In this document: one piece after another, positions 35,001 to 43,530 of the stretch
How positions within the stretch are numbered: position 1 is the stretch's first letter
Layout of the letters: the number at the start of each line of letters is the position of its first letter
Assembly: GCA_934045075.1 (NCBI GenBank)
Contig: OW203725.1
Coordinates: forward strand, 25,149,714 to 25,213,713
Source: Yponomeuta sedellus
Lineage: Eukaryota > Arthropoda > Insecta > Lepidoptera > Yponomeutidae
Reading direction: 5' to 3'
Length of the DNA: 64,000 nucleotides
Translations under genes and position numbers: made by a program
The notes under the pieces: generated by a model
Seen by the model: only the letters and a program-made list of their open reading frames with translations
Databases searched by the model: none
What the model was told of the DNA's origin: nothing

Positions 35001-38000
35001 GAAAAATAAATAAATGTAAACACAATCTATAAAATACAGAGTTTACAGAAATATTTTCTCGATACACTAAATAATAGTTTGTGTGCATACGTAAAGGTGC
35101 GCTGCTACAACGTAGCTTGTCAATTTCAAGCCATACTAAGCTTACTAGATTTTTGTAGGCTTCCTCGGCGTGAGTCATATTCGTGATCGCTTTACCTTGA
35201 CGTAGCGGTTAAGCGCTCGTCCGCTTACGCATAGATCGTGGATTAAATTCTATTCCCGTAAGAGGTATACAGGTTGCTTGTGTGTAAGCAGCTTCCGACA
35301 AGCGTACACTCGTTATGTGTTTATTTACGAAAGAGATAGTGTAGCTAAAGTTCCGTAGACTAGATAGCATGGTTTTGTGATAAATATTATGATATTTACA
35401 CATCAACGAACCCAAACCCTCGCAAAGCATGGTAACTGCTTACCCCTACGGAACACAGGCGTGTAATGTTACGTCAACCAAACGAAATAATGTTTTTTCG
35501 TCCCGTATGAACATTGTTTCTCGCTACCAATTTATGCTGTTATACTCTTAATATCACAATAAACGGCGCACTCTGATATTGTTGATCGCCATTTTCGTTT
35601 GGTTTCTATTGGGGTATAGTGAGGGATAGTGGATGGTCAGCTAAATTGTCGAAAAGTAATTGACTAATCGAGGTCGTTGGCACACTTTTGATATGAGTAT
35701 ATATCCAAAATTTTAATTTTCTTGAAGTGCCTCACTCCATCACTGGTTTGGCAGACAGCTATTTACAATGCTCTTTAAAAACCTATTTAGAGGCTTAAAA
35801 TTTCACTCATGCCGGGATTCGAACCCGCAACCTCTGGCTATCCGTACCAGCGCTCTACCAATTGAGCCAATGGGTGACTCACGGCATCAGTGAAATTTCG
35901 AACCTCTTTACAATATTCTCTGTATTACGTACAGGCAGCGACATCTGACTTAAGCAAATTGCATTACTTACAGCCCCGACTACCTACTTTGCAGTTAGGT
36001 TTAACATCGGAACGATATCACTGTACCCACATGATTACACTATTTTTTTTTAATTTTTTATGCAGTAACCCATGCTAAGGAATAAATTTAAAAACCTATT
36101 TAGAGGCTAAAAATTTCACCCATGCCGGGATTCGAACCCGCAACCTCTGGCTATCCGTACCAGCGCTCTACCAATTGAGCCAATGGGTGACTCACGGCAT
36201 CAGTGAAATTTCGAACCTCTTTACAATATTCTCTGTATTACGTACAGGCAGCGACATCTGACTTAAGCAAATTGCATTACTTACAGCCCCGACTACCTAC
36301 TTTGCAGTTAGGTTTAACATCGGAACGATATCACTATACCCACATGATTACACTATTTTTTTTTTTATTTTTAATGCACTAACCCGTGCTAAGGAATAAA
36401 TTTAAAAACCTATTTAGAGGCTAAAAATTTCACCCATGCCGGGATTCGAACCCGCAACCTCTGGCTATCCGTACCAGCGCTCTACCAATTGAGCCAATGG
36501 GTGACTCACGGCATCAGTGAAATTTCGAACCTCTTTACAATATTCTCTGTATTACGTACAGGCAGCGACATCTGACTTAAGCAAATTCCATTACTTACAG
36601 CCCCGACTACCTACTTTGCAGTTAGGTTTAACATCGGAACGATATCACTGTACCCACATAATTACACTATTTTTTTTGAAATTTCGAACCTCGAATCAGT
36701 GAAGGTTCGAAATTTCACTGATGCCGTGAGTCACCCATTGGCTCAATTGGTAGAGCGCTGGTACGGATAGCCAGAGGTTGCGGGTTCGAATCCCGGCATG
36801 GGTGAAATTTTTAGCCTCTAAATAGGTTTTTAAATTTATTCCTTAGCACGGGTTAGTGCATTAAAAATAAAAAAAAAAATGTGTAATACAATGCTCTTTG
36901 TTCAGTGCATCTATGAACAACTCTTCCGCAGTTGTGTCACCGCTCCACTCATTGTTGTTGCTTAACCATAACATCATTCTTCTTCTGGGCCTCCTCTTTT
37001 AGCATCCCCATCATATCAATCCAAGAAAGAGCCACAAGGCTGTAAGCGTGTAACGGTGCAAACCTCTTCATATAATTTTTATTTATTTTTCTATCTATCA
37101 TTTTCAAATATTTAAATTATATATTACACTATTTTTATTTTTAGTGCACTAACCCGTGCTAAGGAACAAATTTAAAAACCTATTTAGAGGCTAAATGGCA
37201 TGGGTGAAATTTTTAGCCTCTAAATAGGTTTTTAAATTTGTTCCTTAGCAGTGGTTAGTGCATTAAAAATAAAAATTGTGTAATCATGTGGGTACAGTGA
37301 TATCGTTCCGATGTTAAACCTAACTGCAAAGTAGGTAGTCGGGGCTGTAAGTAATGCAATTTGCTTAAATCAGATGTCGCTGCCTGTACGTAATACAGAG
37401 AATATTGTAAAGAGGTTCGAAATTTCACTGATGTCGTGAGTCGCCCATTGGCTCAATTGGTAGAGCGCTGGTACGGATAGCCAGAGGTTGCGGGTTCGAA
37501 TCCCGGCATGGGTGAAATTTTTAGCCTCTAAATAGGTTTTTAAATTACGAGGGGCGGCTGAAAAATTTTGAGCCTAATTACTTCTACGAATCACTAATGA
37601 CTCGCAATGTGCATCACTAATTGCGCGTATTCTAAGTAGTATAAATACCAAGTTTCATGTCATTATCATCATAACGCTTCTAGTAATTGAACATTAAACA
37701 ACACCATGTCTGAGTCATCCGCGCTTTGCACGAAATTGGAGTACAGAGCTGTCATAAAATTCCTCACCAAGAAGAACAAAACGCCGACAAAAATATTTGA
37801 AGAAATGTCTGCAGTTTATGGGGATTCTGCACCTTCATTTGCCACCGTAAAACGTCGGACACGTGAATTCAAACACGGCAGGGAGTCGCTCGAAGATGAT
37901 ACCAGGTCAGGACGTCCAAACACCGCCGTTACCGAAGAAAATATTGAAAAAGTGAAAAACCTTGTTCTCGAAGATCGGCGAATCAAGATGTGGCAGATAG

Positions 38001-41000
38001 CTGAATCCATAGGCATCAGCAAGGAGCGAATTGGTGACATTTTGCACAATCATTTGCACATGAAAAAGGTGTGCGCGCGATGGGTGCCAAAAATGCTCAC
38101 GCCACTGGACAGGCAGCGTCGAGTCACAACTTCGAAGGAGTTTTTGGTCATCTGTGGCGATAATCCTGACGATGTTTTTTCTCGCCTCGTCACTGTCGAT
38201 GAAACATGGATCCGGCAGTACGATCCGGAGTCAAAACAAGAGTCAATGCAATGGATAGCAAAGGGAGAAAAGCCGCCACGGAAATTCAAAGTGGAAAGAT
38301 CGGCTTCCAAGCTCATGGCCACTGTTTTTTGGGATTGCGAAGGAATTTATTTCATCGACTACCTTCCCAAAAATACTACAATGAACGGAGACTATTACAC
38401 CTTATTGTTGACAAAAGTCCGTCAAGTGGTTGTCGAGAAAAGGAGAGGCAAACTGGCTTAAGGAGTCCTGTTTTTGCAGGACAATGCGCCCGTGCACACT
38501 GCCCGAGTTGCGAGACGTGCCCTCGCCGAAACAGGATTTGAAGAAATCAACCACCCACCCTACAGTCCAGACCTGGCTCCTAGTGATTATTTCCTTTTTT
38601 CAAATTTGAAAAAGAACCTCCGAGGACGAAGATTTTCCAGTGACGAAGAAATGAAGGCGGCCGTAAACGAGCATTTTGAAGGCAAAGACGGCGAATATTT
38701 TTTTACCGGGTTAAAAGCTCTTTTAAACAAATATAAGAAGTGTATTGAAATAGAGGGAGATTACATTGAAAAATAATTTTTTTATACATTTCTATCAGCA
38801 TTTTTAATACCTTAGGCTCAAAACTTTTCAGCCGCCCCTCGTATATATGTCACACATTATTCGATTTCCCTCATTTTTCATCACTATTACTTTACCCTTC
38901 GACCAGAACTGACTATTTTACCTGCGTATCCGTTTTTATCCAGTTTTTCTGTTTTATTATAAATACTACTAATCTACAAATAAAACAACACCTGAATTCG
39001 TTCCAGTATTTATTATTATTATAAAAGATATCCAACGTTCCAAGCGTAGACTCGTCTATAAAACTCGAGTCTCCGCCTGCTATGTTAGCTACAGGAGGAG
39101 AGTATGTGGCATTAAGACTACCGTGTCCTCGTCCACAGCTGTCCTGGCCCAACACCACTTGGGGTAACAACCTGACCGCGCAGTTCGCCCGCAACGCGTC
39201 CACCCAGGCGTATGAACTGCGAAGGCTCAATGTCACGCTCACGCCCGACCAGAACTTCCCCAATGCTTGTGAGTAATAGCGCTAAGTTATCTGATTCACA
39301 CCCGGGTTCTCGAACACTATAACAAGCTGTTAATGGCTATCTGTTGTTCTTATGAAAGATGATAACAGTTGATTATCAGATTGTTTGTGTTCGAGAATTA
39401 GGGGGATGTCTTTTCTTTGGTTTCTGAGCTGCGTCACAGCGAGGGTACTAATATCTATGCGGCATTCCTGTGTAAAATCCAGTTGGATGAAAAGTAGAGA
39501 GCCAAATTGGTCAGTAGGTCCAGTGACTAATGTTTTCTGAGTCACTGAAGTCCACAATCCGTGAAATGTTAACTATGGAAAGCAAATATTATCATCATGT
39601 GGTTAGGTGGGTCTTTTAACTGGTGCAAAGAGACTGATTTCAAGAAAAAAATAAGACTATATAACCTACATTTGTAAAAAGTCAAACTGAGGAAAGACAT
39701 TGCATTTTCTAAAATTCACAATTGGAACCATTTAACCAGTAAGCATAATAAACCACCATTATCCCAGTGACACTAAATATGTCCTATTCCAGCGTCGAAC
39801 GCTACGATCAACCTGTGGCACGACTCTGCTGAATGGAGCACGCCCGTGGCGACTTCCTACCGTTGCAATGCTCCCACCGAGCTGAGGATGAATGAGGAGG
39901 CGGGCGCTGTGGCCGCTTTGACCATCAGCAGACTGCAGGAGCAGGCGTGGCGTGATGCCGCGGGCGCCGGCTTCAGCGCTGGTGAGTGCCTCAACTGGTG
40001 GTGGAGGATGCAAGCGTTGTGAACTCTGTGTCCCTTAGCAGACTGTAGGAGGTGATATGGCGTAACGCCGCTGGCTCAGGCTTTAGCGGCTGGTGAGTGC
40101 CCCGACTGAGGACGGCGGAGGAGGCGGGGCCGCAGTTGCACCCACCGCAGTTATAACTGATTGTACAATAGAACGTAACAAGGCTGTAAGAGTACTCCAG
40201 CCAAGAGTACTTACTCCAGTCAGTCTATAAAATGGATATCTATCTCCATTCTGTTTGTACGTTCTCATTATACTTAGGCAAAAGTGAGTGTTTTCTTTTT
40301 GAGCCATCTCCGAGGGCAGTCACTTAAACCCACAAGTGTTAAAATAATATCATAAATAAAAATAAGTTTATTGCCAAAAAATAATTCGTACAGTGGTAAT
40401 GGTTTCACAGTGACTAGCACGCAAGGTCGAGCCTGAATCGTGGCAGTCGGGGAAACGATTGTTGTATTGTTTTACCTTGTACTTATATCATAGGAGCCGG
40501 TATCATAAAATGTTCCTCCAGCGTTTATAGAACATTTGCTCTGTAGAATTGAAACTGAACGCGCGTCCTATTTTCCGGTAGCCTGCGATCCCAATAACTC
40601 AAAGCGTGCAGCGTGTGTTTGCGTTGCCTTATCGGCCGTCTGGCGCGCGATATCGAATCAATGACGCTTTCTGTACTCCCACGTGTTTGTATTCTGCGCT
40701 TTACGCATAGAAATGAGATATTCCATGGAAATTTTCCTCCCCATTTTCGTGTCATATTTTCGTTGTTTCCTTCTTAAGCTACCTACGTACATTTGTGAAT
40801 TTCTAGAAGCGGTACTAATCGCTAATTGTGAAGGTCATTGCAATGGACAAGTCTTTTTTTTTTTGTTAATTTGACTAAAAAAGCGCTTACAATCGCAAAT
40901 CCACAGTGGGAGTGCCTGCCGATTAAGCCCACAATATCTCTTTCTCTCTCCCGCTACGAGAGCGGCGGCCTCCTGACCCATTTAATGCATTGTAGTATAC

Positions 41001-42595
41001 AATGAGAACTGCATGAACGTGGCGTTTTAATTTCATTGCTGCTTTAAGCCGCACGCGTATCAAACCTTGTAGGCGTCAATGGTATAACAAAACACATCAC
41101 GTGACACGTCATTATACTGCAATGCACTAACAGAATCGAGGCCCTGACCTTCGACGCACCGATCAGATGAACATTGAACTAAACTATTACAGTCACCAAT
41201 CATCTAACCTGTGAACAAAGAAACTCTGTTAAATCTTCCGTTTCGATATATTTTTGTTTAATAGTATTAATATACTAGCGGTTTTTAGTTGTAAGTACAT
41301 TATTAAAACGGCGATAGCAGATGTTGTTATGAGTAATTTCCGAATGATTCAATTCGCTTATCACTTTGGCCTGTGATGTCTGGACTAATTGCAAACCACG
41401 CATTTACTTGATAACGTTCTTTCACGCTCTATGCTGAGAAATTCGAAGAGACGGAACTACAGTTAAATTCAGAAACCGGCACTTAATAAGCTCGCCTCCG
41501 TACAGTCTGTTAGCTTTTACAGCACCAGCTTTTACACCTCACCGAATACACCTCGGCTACTATCGGATAGAATCGGATAAATTCGTGTAATAGAAATATC
41601 GGAACTAAATTACACTTAACTTTATATAACTTTTCAAAATAGTGAAGAATTGTTTTATACAGAGCAGCAAGTAGTATTACACTCGTGTGCTTTCGGCGAA
41701 AACCAAAGCCTACTCTAAAGCCCGAGGTATATTCTAAAAACTAACAGACTGTACATGTATTTATGTACGGCCTCGGTGGCGCAGCGGTTTGGCACGCTGA
41801 CTGTGAAACCGAAGGTCTTCGATCCCCAGGTTCGAGCCCGGCCGGGTCAAACTAGGAAACGAACTTTTCTAGTTTGTCTCGGGTCCTGGATGTTATCTAT
41901 GTATTTATTGTATTAAATCTATCGTCGAGTTAGGCTGTAACAAAAGTCATTTGACAAGAAGCACTCGTGGCCTAGGCGAACAGAGTGATTGGAATCAATC
42001 ACTTGGTTAAGCAACAACAGGTGTGGTCATGTACAGGATGGGTGAGCGTCCCGCGACTACCGCTAGTGGCATTTTTCCGAGCGCTTCCGTGCTTCGCAAG
42101 GCACGTTAAGCCGTTTTTGCCGGCTGTCATATAATGGCAGTCGATAAGCCATGTCAGAGGTCTTATGGGCAGCTTGATAACTTCTGACAGTAAGGCCCGC
42201 CACTGTCTTACAATCCTCCACCAACCCGGACTTGGCCCCCGTGGTTGAGTATGGCCTAACCTTCCTGCGATGCAGGAAGAGACCCGTGCCCCAGCACTGG
42301 GGACATACAAGGGTTGATAACGAAGAAGTCATTTAGTTGTACTTAGTATAGGGCTAACGAGATCTGTGTAATATGTCCATGGATATTTATTATATACGTT
42401 ACCCTACGTCGTGTGCAAGCAATGTTAATGTGGTTGTGCCCGGTGGCCGCAGCACGCGACTGCGCGGGCAGCGATGTGCCGGACGCGGTGCCGATCGCGG
42501 TGGGCTGCGCGCTGGGCGGGCTCGTGCTGGTCGTGCTCATAGCCTACCTGGTGGGCCGGCGGCGGTCGGCCGCGCACGGATACCTCTCCATGTAA
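22264..42595 (+). CDS. Lamp1: Lysosome-associated membrane glycoprotein (LAMP/CD68-like)
   Basis: Exons: 22264-22321, 22543-22956, 31380-31468, 39139-39268, 39793-39981, 42453-42595 (TAA 42593-42595). All junctions are GT-AG, phases match, total 340 codons. Domains: signal peptide (about residues 1-20, [20 protein letters not shown]); a Thr/Pro/Ala stalk of TPAP repeats (about 50-105), presumably O-glycosylated; one LAMP luminal domain starting [19 protein letters not shown]; a membrane helix ([20 protein letters not shown]); and a short tail, [14 protein letters not shown]. The four luminal cysteines (in NVTC, GSCG, YRCN, RDCA) match the two disulfides of a LAMP domain, and eight N-x-S/T sites are present. 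GYLSM is the Gly-Tyr-x-x-hydrophobic lysosomal sorting signal placed at the very C-terminus, as in LAMPs. A single luminal domain plus mucin-like stalk is CD68-like. Introns 2 and 3 are about 8.4 and 7.7 kb, with mariner insertions at 25726 and 37548. Confidence 0.93.
22660..22850 (+). repeat. 12-bp coding minisatellite (TPAP repeats) in LAMP
   Basis: About fifteen near-perfect 12-bp units of the type CCTACCCCAGCC encode Thr-Pro-Ala-Pro repeats. Units in the middle are almost identical at the nucleotide level while those at the edges differ, a sign of recent slippage or unequal exchange. Copy number may vary between individuals and alter stalk length without shifting frame. Confidence 0.9.
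23060..23277 (-). repeat. tRNA-type SINE (family B relative)
   Basis: Minus-strand head near 23265 reads GGCCTCTGTGGTGCAGCGG (A-box region), followed by GGGTTCGAACCCTGG (B box). The body ends in ATGTTATGTTATGTTATTG. A 5'-truncated relative sits at 30895-31062. Inserted in LAMP intron 2. Confidence 0.75.
23278..24497. other. LAMP intron 2, no recognised element
   Basis: AT-rich intron sequence. Nothing coding or repeated elsewhere in the window is evident, apart from an AATAAATAAACTTTATTG tail-like piece at 24299-24318. Confidence 0.5.
24498..24770 (+). repeat. 5S-rRNA-like SINE (family C), long copy
   Basis: Head 24498-24600 contains, in the order and spacing of the 5S rRNA internal promoter, an ATCAC...GAGTTTAGCAACAACAGG block, GGCGCGGTTAGG and GGATGGGAGACTG. 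The body continues with 'GAGCGTTTCCGTGCTTTGCA' and 'GCCACTGTCTTACAATTGCC'. Heads also occur at 33959, 41958 and 48926. Confidence 0.75.
24953..25157. repeat. Moderately repeated element, family D
   Basis: Shares 'CCCACGCTGGGCATGCGGGT' and 'GTGTCCCTTAGTCGCCTTTT' with 50603-50835, and its 5' part with 49120-49185. One end carries the 'CCACTGCTGGACATAGCCCT' block. Probably a retroposon 3' end; I cannot assign the class. Confidence 0.6.
25726..27011 (-). mobile_element. mariner element, 1286 bp, in LAMP intron 2
   Basis: Ends: CCTAGTAGGGCCATAAGTTC at the left and, inverted, CCTAGTCGGGCCATAAGTTC at the right. TA target duplications lie at 25724-25725 and 27012-27013. The length is typical for mariner. 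Contains a broken transposase on the minus strand. Confidence 0.9.
25842..26869 (-). pseudogene. mariner-like transposase, truncated and frameshifted
   Basis: Starts [15 protein letters not shown] at 26869; open for 210 codons. Two HTH-like regions cover roughly residues 1-110, with the linker [13 protein letters not shown] between them. The first catalytic Asp is in [18 protein letters not shown]. The frame then breaks. The C-terminus is readable further on as [17 protein letters not shown], stop at 25842-25844, the typical mariner end. At least two lesions; not expected to be active. Confidence 0.85.
27012..28769. other. LAMP intron 2, mostly unassigned
   Basis: A family-A SINE body fragment is present at 27640-27760 ('GGACGCTGTATAAATCACCT'). 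Sequence at 27020-27060 (GGCGGCCTGATTGCTAAAAG) is shared with 43738-43763, suggesting both are retroposon 3' ends. Nothing else is recognised. Confidence 0.5.
28783..28912 (-). repeat. tRNA-type SINE, family B, reverse copy
   Basis: Minus-strand head GGCCTCGGTGGCGCAGCGGT near 28910, then a B-box-like region and body to CTGGTCTTGGATGTTATATG near 28790. A plus-strand copy is at 41768-41935. Lies directly beside the CATA microsatellite. Confidence 0.8.
28948..29124. repeat. (CATA)n microsatellite, about 177 bp
   Basis: About 44 units of CATA, interrupted once (ATAT near 29036) and preceded by CATACGAGTACA. It directly joins the end of a retroposon fragment (29122-29195) whose other copies also end in a few CATA units, so it probably grew from that element's tail. 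Open frames through it are low-complexity artefacts. Confidence 0.95.
29122..29195 (-). mobile_element. non-LTR retrotransposon 3' end (family E), short copy
   Basis: Minus strand reads a peptide ending YPSG, shared with the longer copy at 30133-30445 and with 63625-63775. Only the last ~70 bp survive here. Confidence 0.65.
29196..30132. other. LAMP intron 2, unassigned
   Basis: Contains an open frame of 131 codons at 29425-29820 with no recognisable domain and no sign of coding composition. A SINE-like snippet, 'GCTATGGTAACCGGATG', near 29411 resembles 60577-60592. Confidence 0.4.
30133..30445 (-). mobile_element. non-LTR retrotransposon 3' end (family E)
   Basis: On the minus strand the sequence decodes, across small frame breaks, as [14 protein letters not shown], then [20 protein letters not shown], then [12 protein letters not shown] and a stop, followed by a short (TATG)n tail. 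This is the C-terminal style of reverse-transcriptase ORFs of LINE elements (the 'W/RGHVERM..ERLTK' block). Related fragments: 29122-29195, 43350-43530, 63625-63775. Confidence 0.7.
30895..31062 (-). repeat. 5'-truncated SINE, same subfamily as 23060-23277
   Basis: Shares 'CTTCTGGCCCCACACTAGGA' and 'AACATGTAAACATCCAAGAC' with 23060-23277 in the same orientation. The B box is damaged (GATTCGAACCC) and the A-box region is missing. Confidence 0.75.
31582..31805. mobile_element. MITE family R, copy 1
   Basis: Left end GTACAGTCTGTTAGCCATTA; right end is the inverted copy ending CTAAAAGCTAAC. Related copies at 41500-41753 and 47467-47806. Inserted 113 bp after LAMP exon 3. Confidence 0.75.
31806..33275. 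other. LAMP intron 3, unassigned
   Basis: No repeated element shared within the window and no exon are recognised. A 75-codon frame on the minus strand (32363-32136) has no known motif. Confidence 0.4.
33276..33582. mobile_element. MITE family T, copy 1 (307 bp)
   Basis: Ends GAGTGCTTAGTGCGAGTTTT and AACTCGCACTAAGCACTC are inverted repeats. Exactly 307 bp, as are copies at 34471-34777 (same orientation) and 62848-63154 (opposite). Only scattered substitutions separate the copies. No coding capacity. Confidence 0.9.
33959..34095 (+). repeat. 5S-rRNA-like SINE (family C), head joined to tail
   Basis: The head is the best-preserved 5S-like copy: GAGTTAAGCAAGAACAGGCG, then GCGGTCAGG and GGATGGGTGACCGTCCTG. 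It jumps directly to the last ~40 bp of the family (CCAACAGTGGGGACATACAA), so about 200 bp of the body are deleted. Confidence 0.8.
34146..34275. mobile_element. Small MITE family S
   Basis: Begins GTAGACTTTTAGTCCGGATT and ends with the inverted CTAAAAGTCTAC. A related, one-ended copy is nested at 47520-47618. The flank after it ('TTACGAAAGTTTTAGTTCA') is also found near 10890. Confidence 0.7.
34471..34777. mobile_element. MITE family T, copy 2 (307 bp)
   Basis: Same orientation and exact length as copy 1, only 1.2 kb away, with a handful of substitutions. It is flanked by AACCT on the left and AGTAACCT on the right, a possible target duplication. Confidence 0.9.
35200..35450 (+). repeat. 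Degraded tRNA-type SINE
   Basis: Starts with a tRNA-like head, 'TTGACGTAGCGGTTAAGCGC', and a decayed B box (GTGGATTAAATTC); the body is unlike families A-C. It ends around 'TACCCCTACGGAACACAGG'. Confidence 0.5.
35773..36690 (-). repeat. Tandem array: three ~313-bp units with tRNA-like block
   Basis: Three near-identical units begin at about 35773, 36087 and 36401 (period 313-314). Each has, in order, the ACCTATTTAGAGGCTAAAAA end, a tRNA-like block on the minus strand, then 'CTCTTTACAATATTCTCTGT' and 'CGACTACCTACTTTGCAGTT'. The tRNA-like block has a 7-bp acceptor-like pairing (CACCCAT/ATGGGTG), an A-box-like GGCTCAATTGG, a perfect B box GGTTCGAATCC and a GAGC D-stem. The anticodon-like loop is ACGGATA without the usual T before the anticodon, and the T-stem is imperfect, so it is not called as a tRNA gene. 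Confidence 0.85.
36690..36875 (+). mobile_element. Inverted copy of the tRNA-like unit
   Basis: The tRNA-like block now runs on the plus strand (36732-36806), followed by the 'AAATAGGTTTTTAAATTTAT' end. Together with the third tandem unit it forms a large inverted repeat with a short spacer near 36690. Confidence 0.85.
37134..37545 (+). mobile_element. Short fold-back plus plus-strand tRNA-like unit
   Basis: 37140-37260 is a compact hairpin made of the two outer ends with most of the tRNA-like block deleted. 37260-37545 is one complete plus-strand unit with the tRNA-like block at 37443-37516. The mariner at 37548 is inserted directly into the TA after its AAATAGGTTTTTAAAT end. Confidence 0.85.
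37548..38841 (+). mobile_element. Near-intact mariner element, 1294 bp, in LAMP intron 3
   Basis: Left end CGAGGGGCGGCTGAAAAATT; right end is its inverted copy with 2-3 mismatches. TA duplications lie at 37546-37547 and 38842-38843. It interrupts the end of a tRNA-like repeat unit and is therefore younger than it. Confidence 0.95.
37706..38776 (+). pseudogene. mariner transposase, one in-frame stop
   Basis: 357 codons from ATG 37706 to TAA 38774, in a single frame except for TAA at codon 252 (38459-38461). Paired HTH DNA-binding region in residues ~10-110 with the linker DTRSGRPNT. Catalytic Asp residues sit in [18 protein letters not shown] and [12 protein letters not shown]; the last two are separated by 34 residues, the DD34D signature of true mariners. 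[14 protein letters not shown] matches the family's WVP..L motif. The single stop makes this copy inactive unless read through. Confidence 0.93.
40030..40150 (+). pseudogene. Decayed partial copies of LAMP exon 5
   Basis: 40037-40105 repeats the 3' end of exon 5 and its donor: 'AGCAGACTGTAGGAGGTGAT' against 'AGCAGACTGCAGGAGCAGGC' at 39927, both running to CTGGTGAGTGCC. 40105-40145 resembles the middle of the exon (GGAGGAGGCGGGGCCGCAG against GGAGGCGGGCGCTGTGGCCG). The unit offset is about 110 bp. The copies contain frame breaks and lack an acceptor. Confidence 0.75.
41500..41753. mobile_element. MITE family R, copy 2
   Basis: Ends GTACAGTCTGTTAGCTTTTA and the inverted TAACAGACTGTAC. The interior, TACACTCGTGTGCTTTCGGC, is shared with copies 1 and 3. 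Confidence 0.8.
41768..41935 (+). repeat. tRNA-type SINE, family B, plus copy
   Basis: Head CGGCCTCGGTGGCGCAGCGG, B-box-like GGTTCGAGCCCGGCC, body through AACGAACTTTTCTAGTTTGT to 'TGGATGTTATCTATGTATTT'. Mirrors 28783-28912. Confidence 0.85.
41958..42325 (+). repeat. 5S-rRNA-like SINE (family C), most complete copy
   Basis: Contains the 5S-like head (41960-42060), body with GAGCGCTTCCGTGCTTCGCA and CTGACAGTAAGGCCCGCCAC, and the conserved tail CCAGCACTGGGGACATACAA ending GGTTGATAACG. About 365 bp; a useful reference copy for the family. Confidence 0.8.
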
Positions 42596-42787
42596 GCGGT
42601 AAGTGCGTGCCAGCTCCCTTCCCCTGCTTAAAGGTACACTTCCGCGCAGCGCGGCTGATGCGACTGCAATCTGTGTATGAAACTGTTGTTAGCCATCTCA
42701 TAGTTGGACCGTTGTAGGTTTATGGCGTTCGTGTGGGTGAATATCTATAGAGAGCCGGGAAAGTTTATATATAGTTCTGGATGCACA

Positions 42788-42793
42788 AATAAA
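42788..42793 (+). terminator. Candidate proximal poly(A) signal of LAMP
   Basis: AATAAA 193 bases after the stop codon, usable if the 3' UTR is not spliced. Confidence 0.45.
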
Positions 42794-43349
42794 ATTTCAG
42801 AAGGTTGCATTAACGTGAAAAGTCTTGATTCTAAATATTACACGGATTAATTGGTTTATACTGGAGGTTACACACACACGTAGAATTCAGGATTAAAAAA
42901 ACTGTGCTCTAAGTGAGACGAAGACGACTGACAGAAGACAGGCGTCCCCACTTGGTCGTTACGCTCTATATTTCTTTGTGGCTAAATGTTGACTCAATGT
43001 TCAGAGTCGCACAGCGCCGTTTTCAAAGTCTGCGACGGACGCCAAACATTTTCAAGCACTGACTGTTGTATCAGCCGCGCGGGTCAGTCGCACGGTAATC
43101 AACACGCAAAATATCCTATTCTCAAAACGTTTATTATGTCCTATTTATTCATTTAACTTAAAAGCACAGTTGATAGACGAACAGGCATGTTAATAAAAAA
43201 CACGATTCCTCTAAAACGCTTCGCAGAGGCTGTTTAAGTCATCTGTCTGTAATTCCTCTTACCACGAGACAATTTTAACGGCATTTGAAACTGAATATTT
43301 TCAGGTTAGTAGTTACATAAAAATTAATTTTGAACTAAGCCTGGTATCA

Positions 43350-43530
43350 AGCTACATACATAAATAAACTCCAGGAGAGACCAGGGTATGCTATTTGCCT
43401 CGATCCTGACAAACCTATTTTAATCTTCTTGCAACATTCATTCATGCATCCACACAAAAAACACGGTTTCATGTGTTTTTTATCTTGCTCTTTGCTGATC
43501 CATCCCCTATTTGGTCGAAGTATGTCCGCC
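43350..43530 (-). mobile_element. non-LTR retrotransposon 3' end (family E), degraded
   Basis: Shares GATCCTGACA, 'CATCCCCTATTTGGTCGAAG' and the general order of 30133-30445 with many differences. Confidence 0.55.

Noticed and set aside
35773..36690. CRISPR-like direct repeat array
   Set aside because: Units are 313 bp and match along their full length, with no repeat-spacer pattern, in a eukaryotic intron.
36732..36806. Possible functional tRNA gene (GGA anticodon)
   Set aside because: Although both promoter boxes are good, the loop lacks the T before the anticodon, the T-stem has a mismatch and extra base, a Ser tRNA should have a long variable arm, and identical blocks occur in a dispersed repeat.
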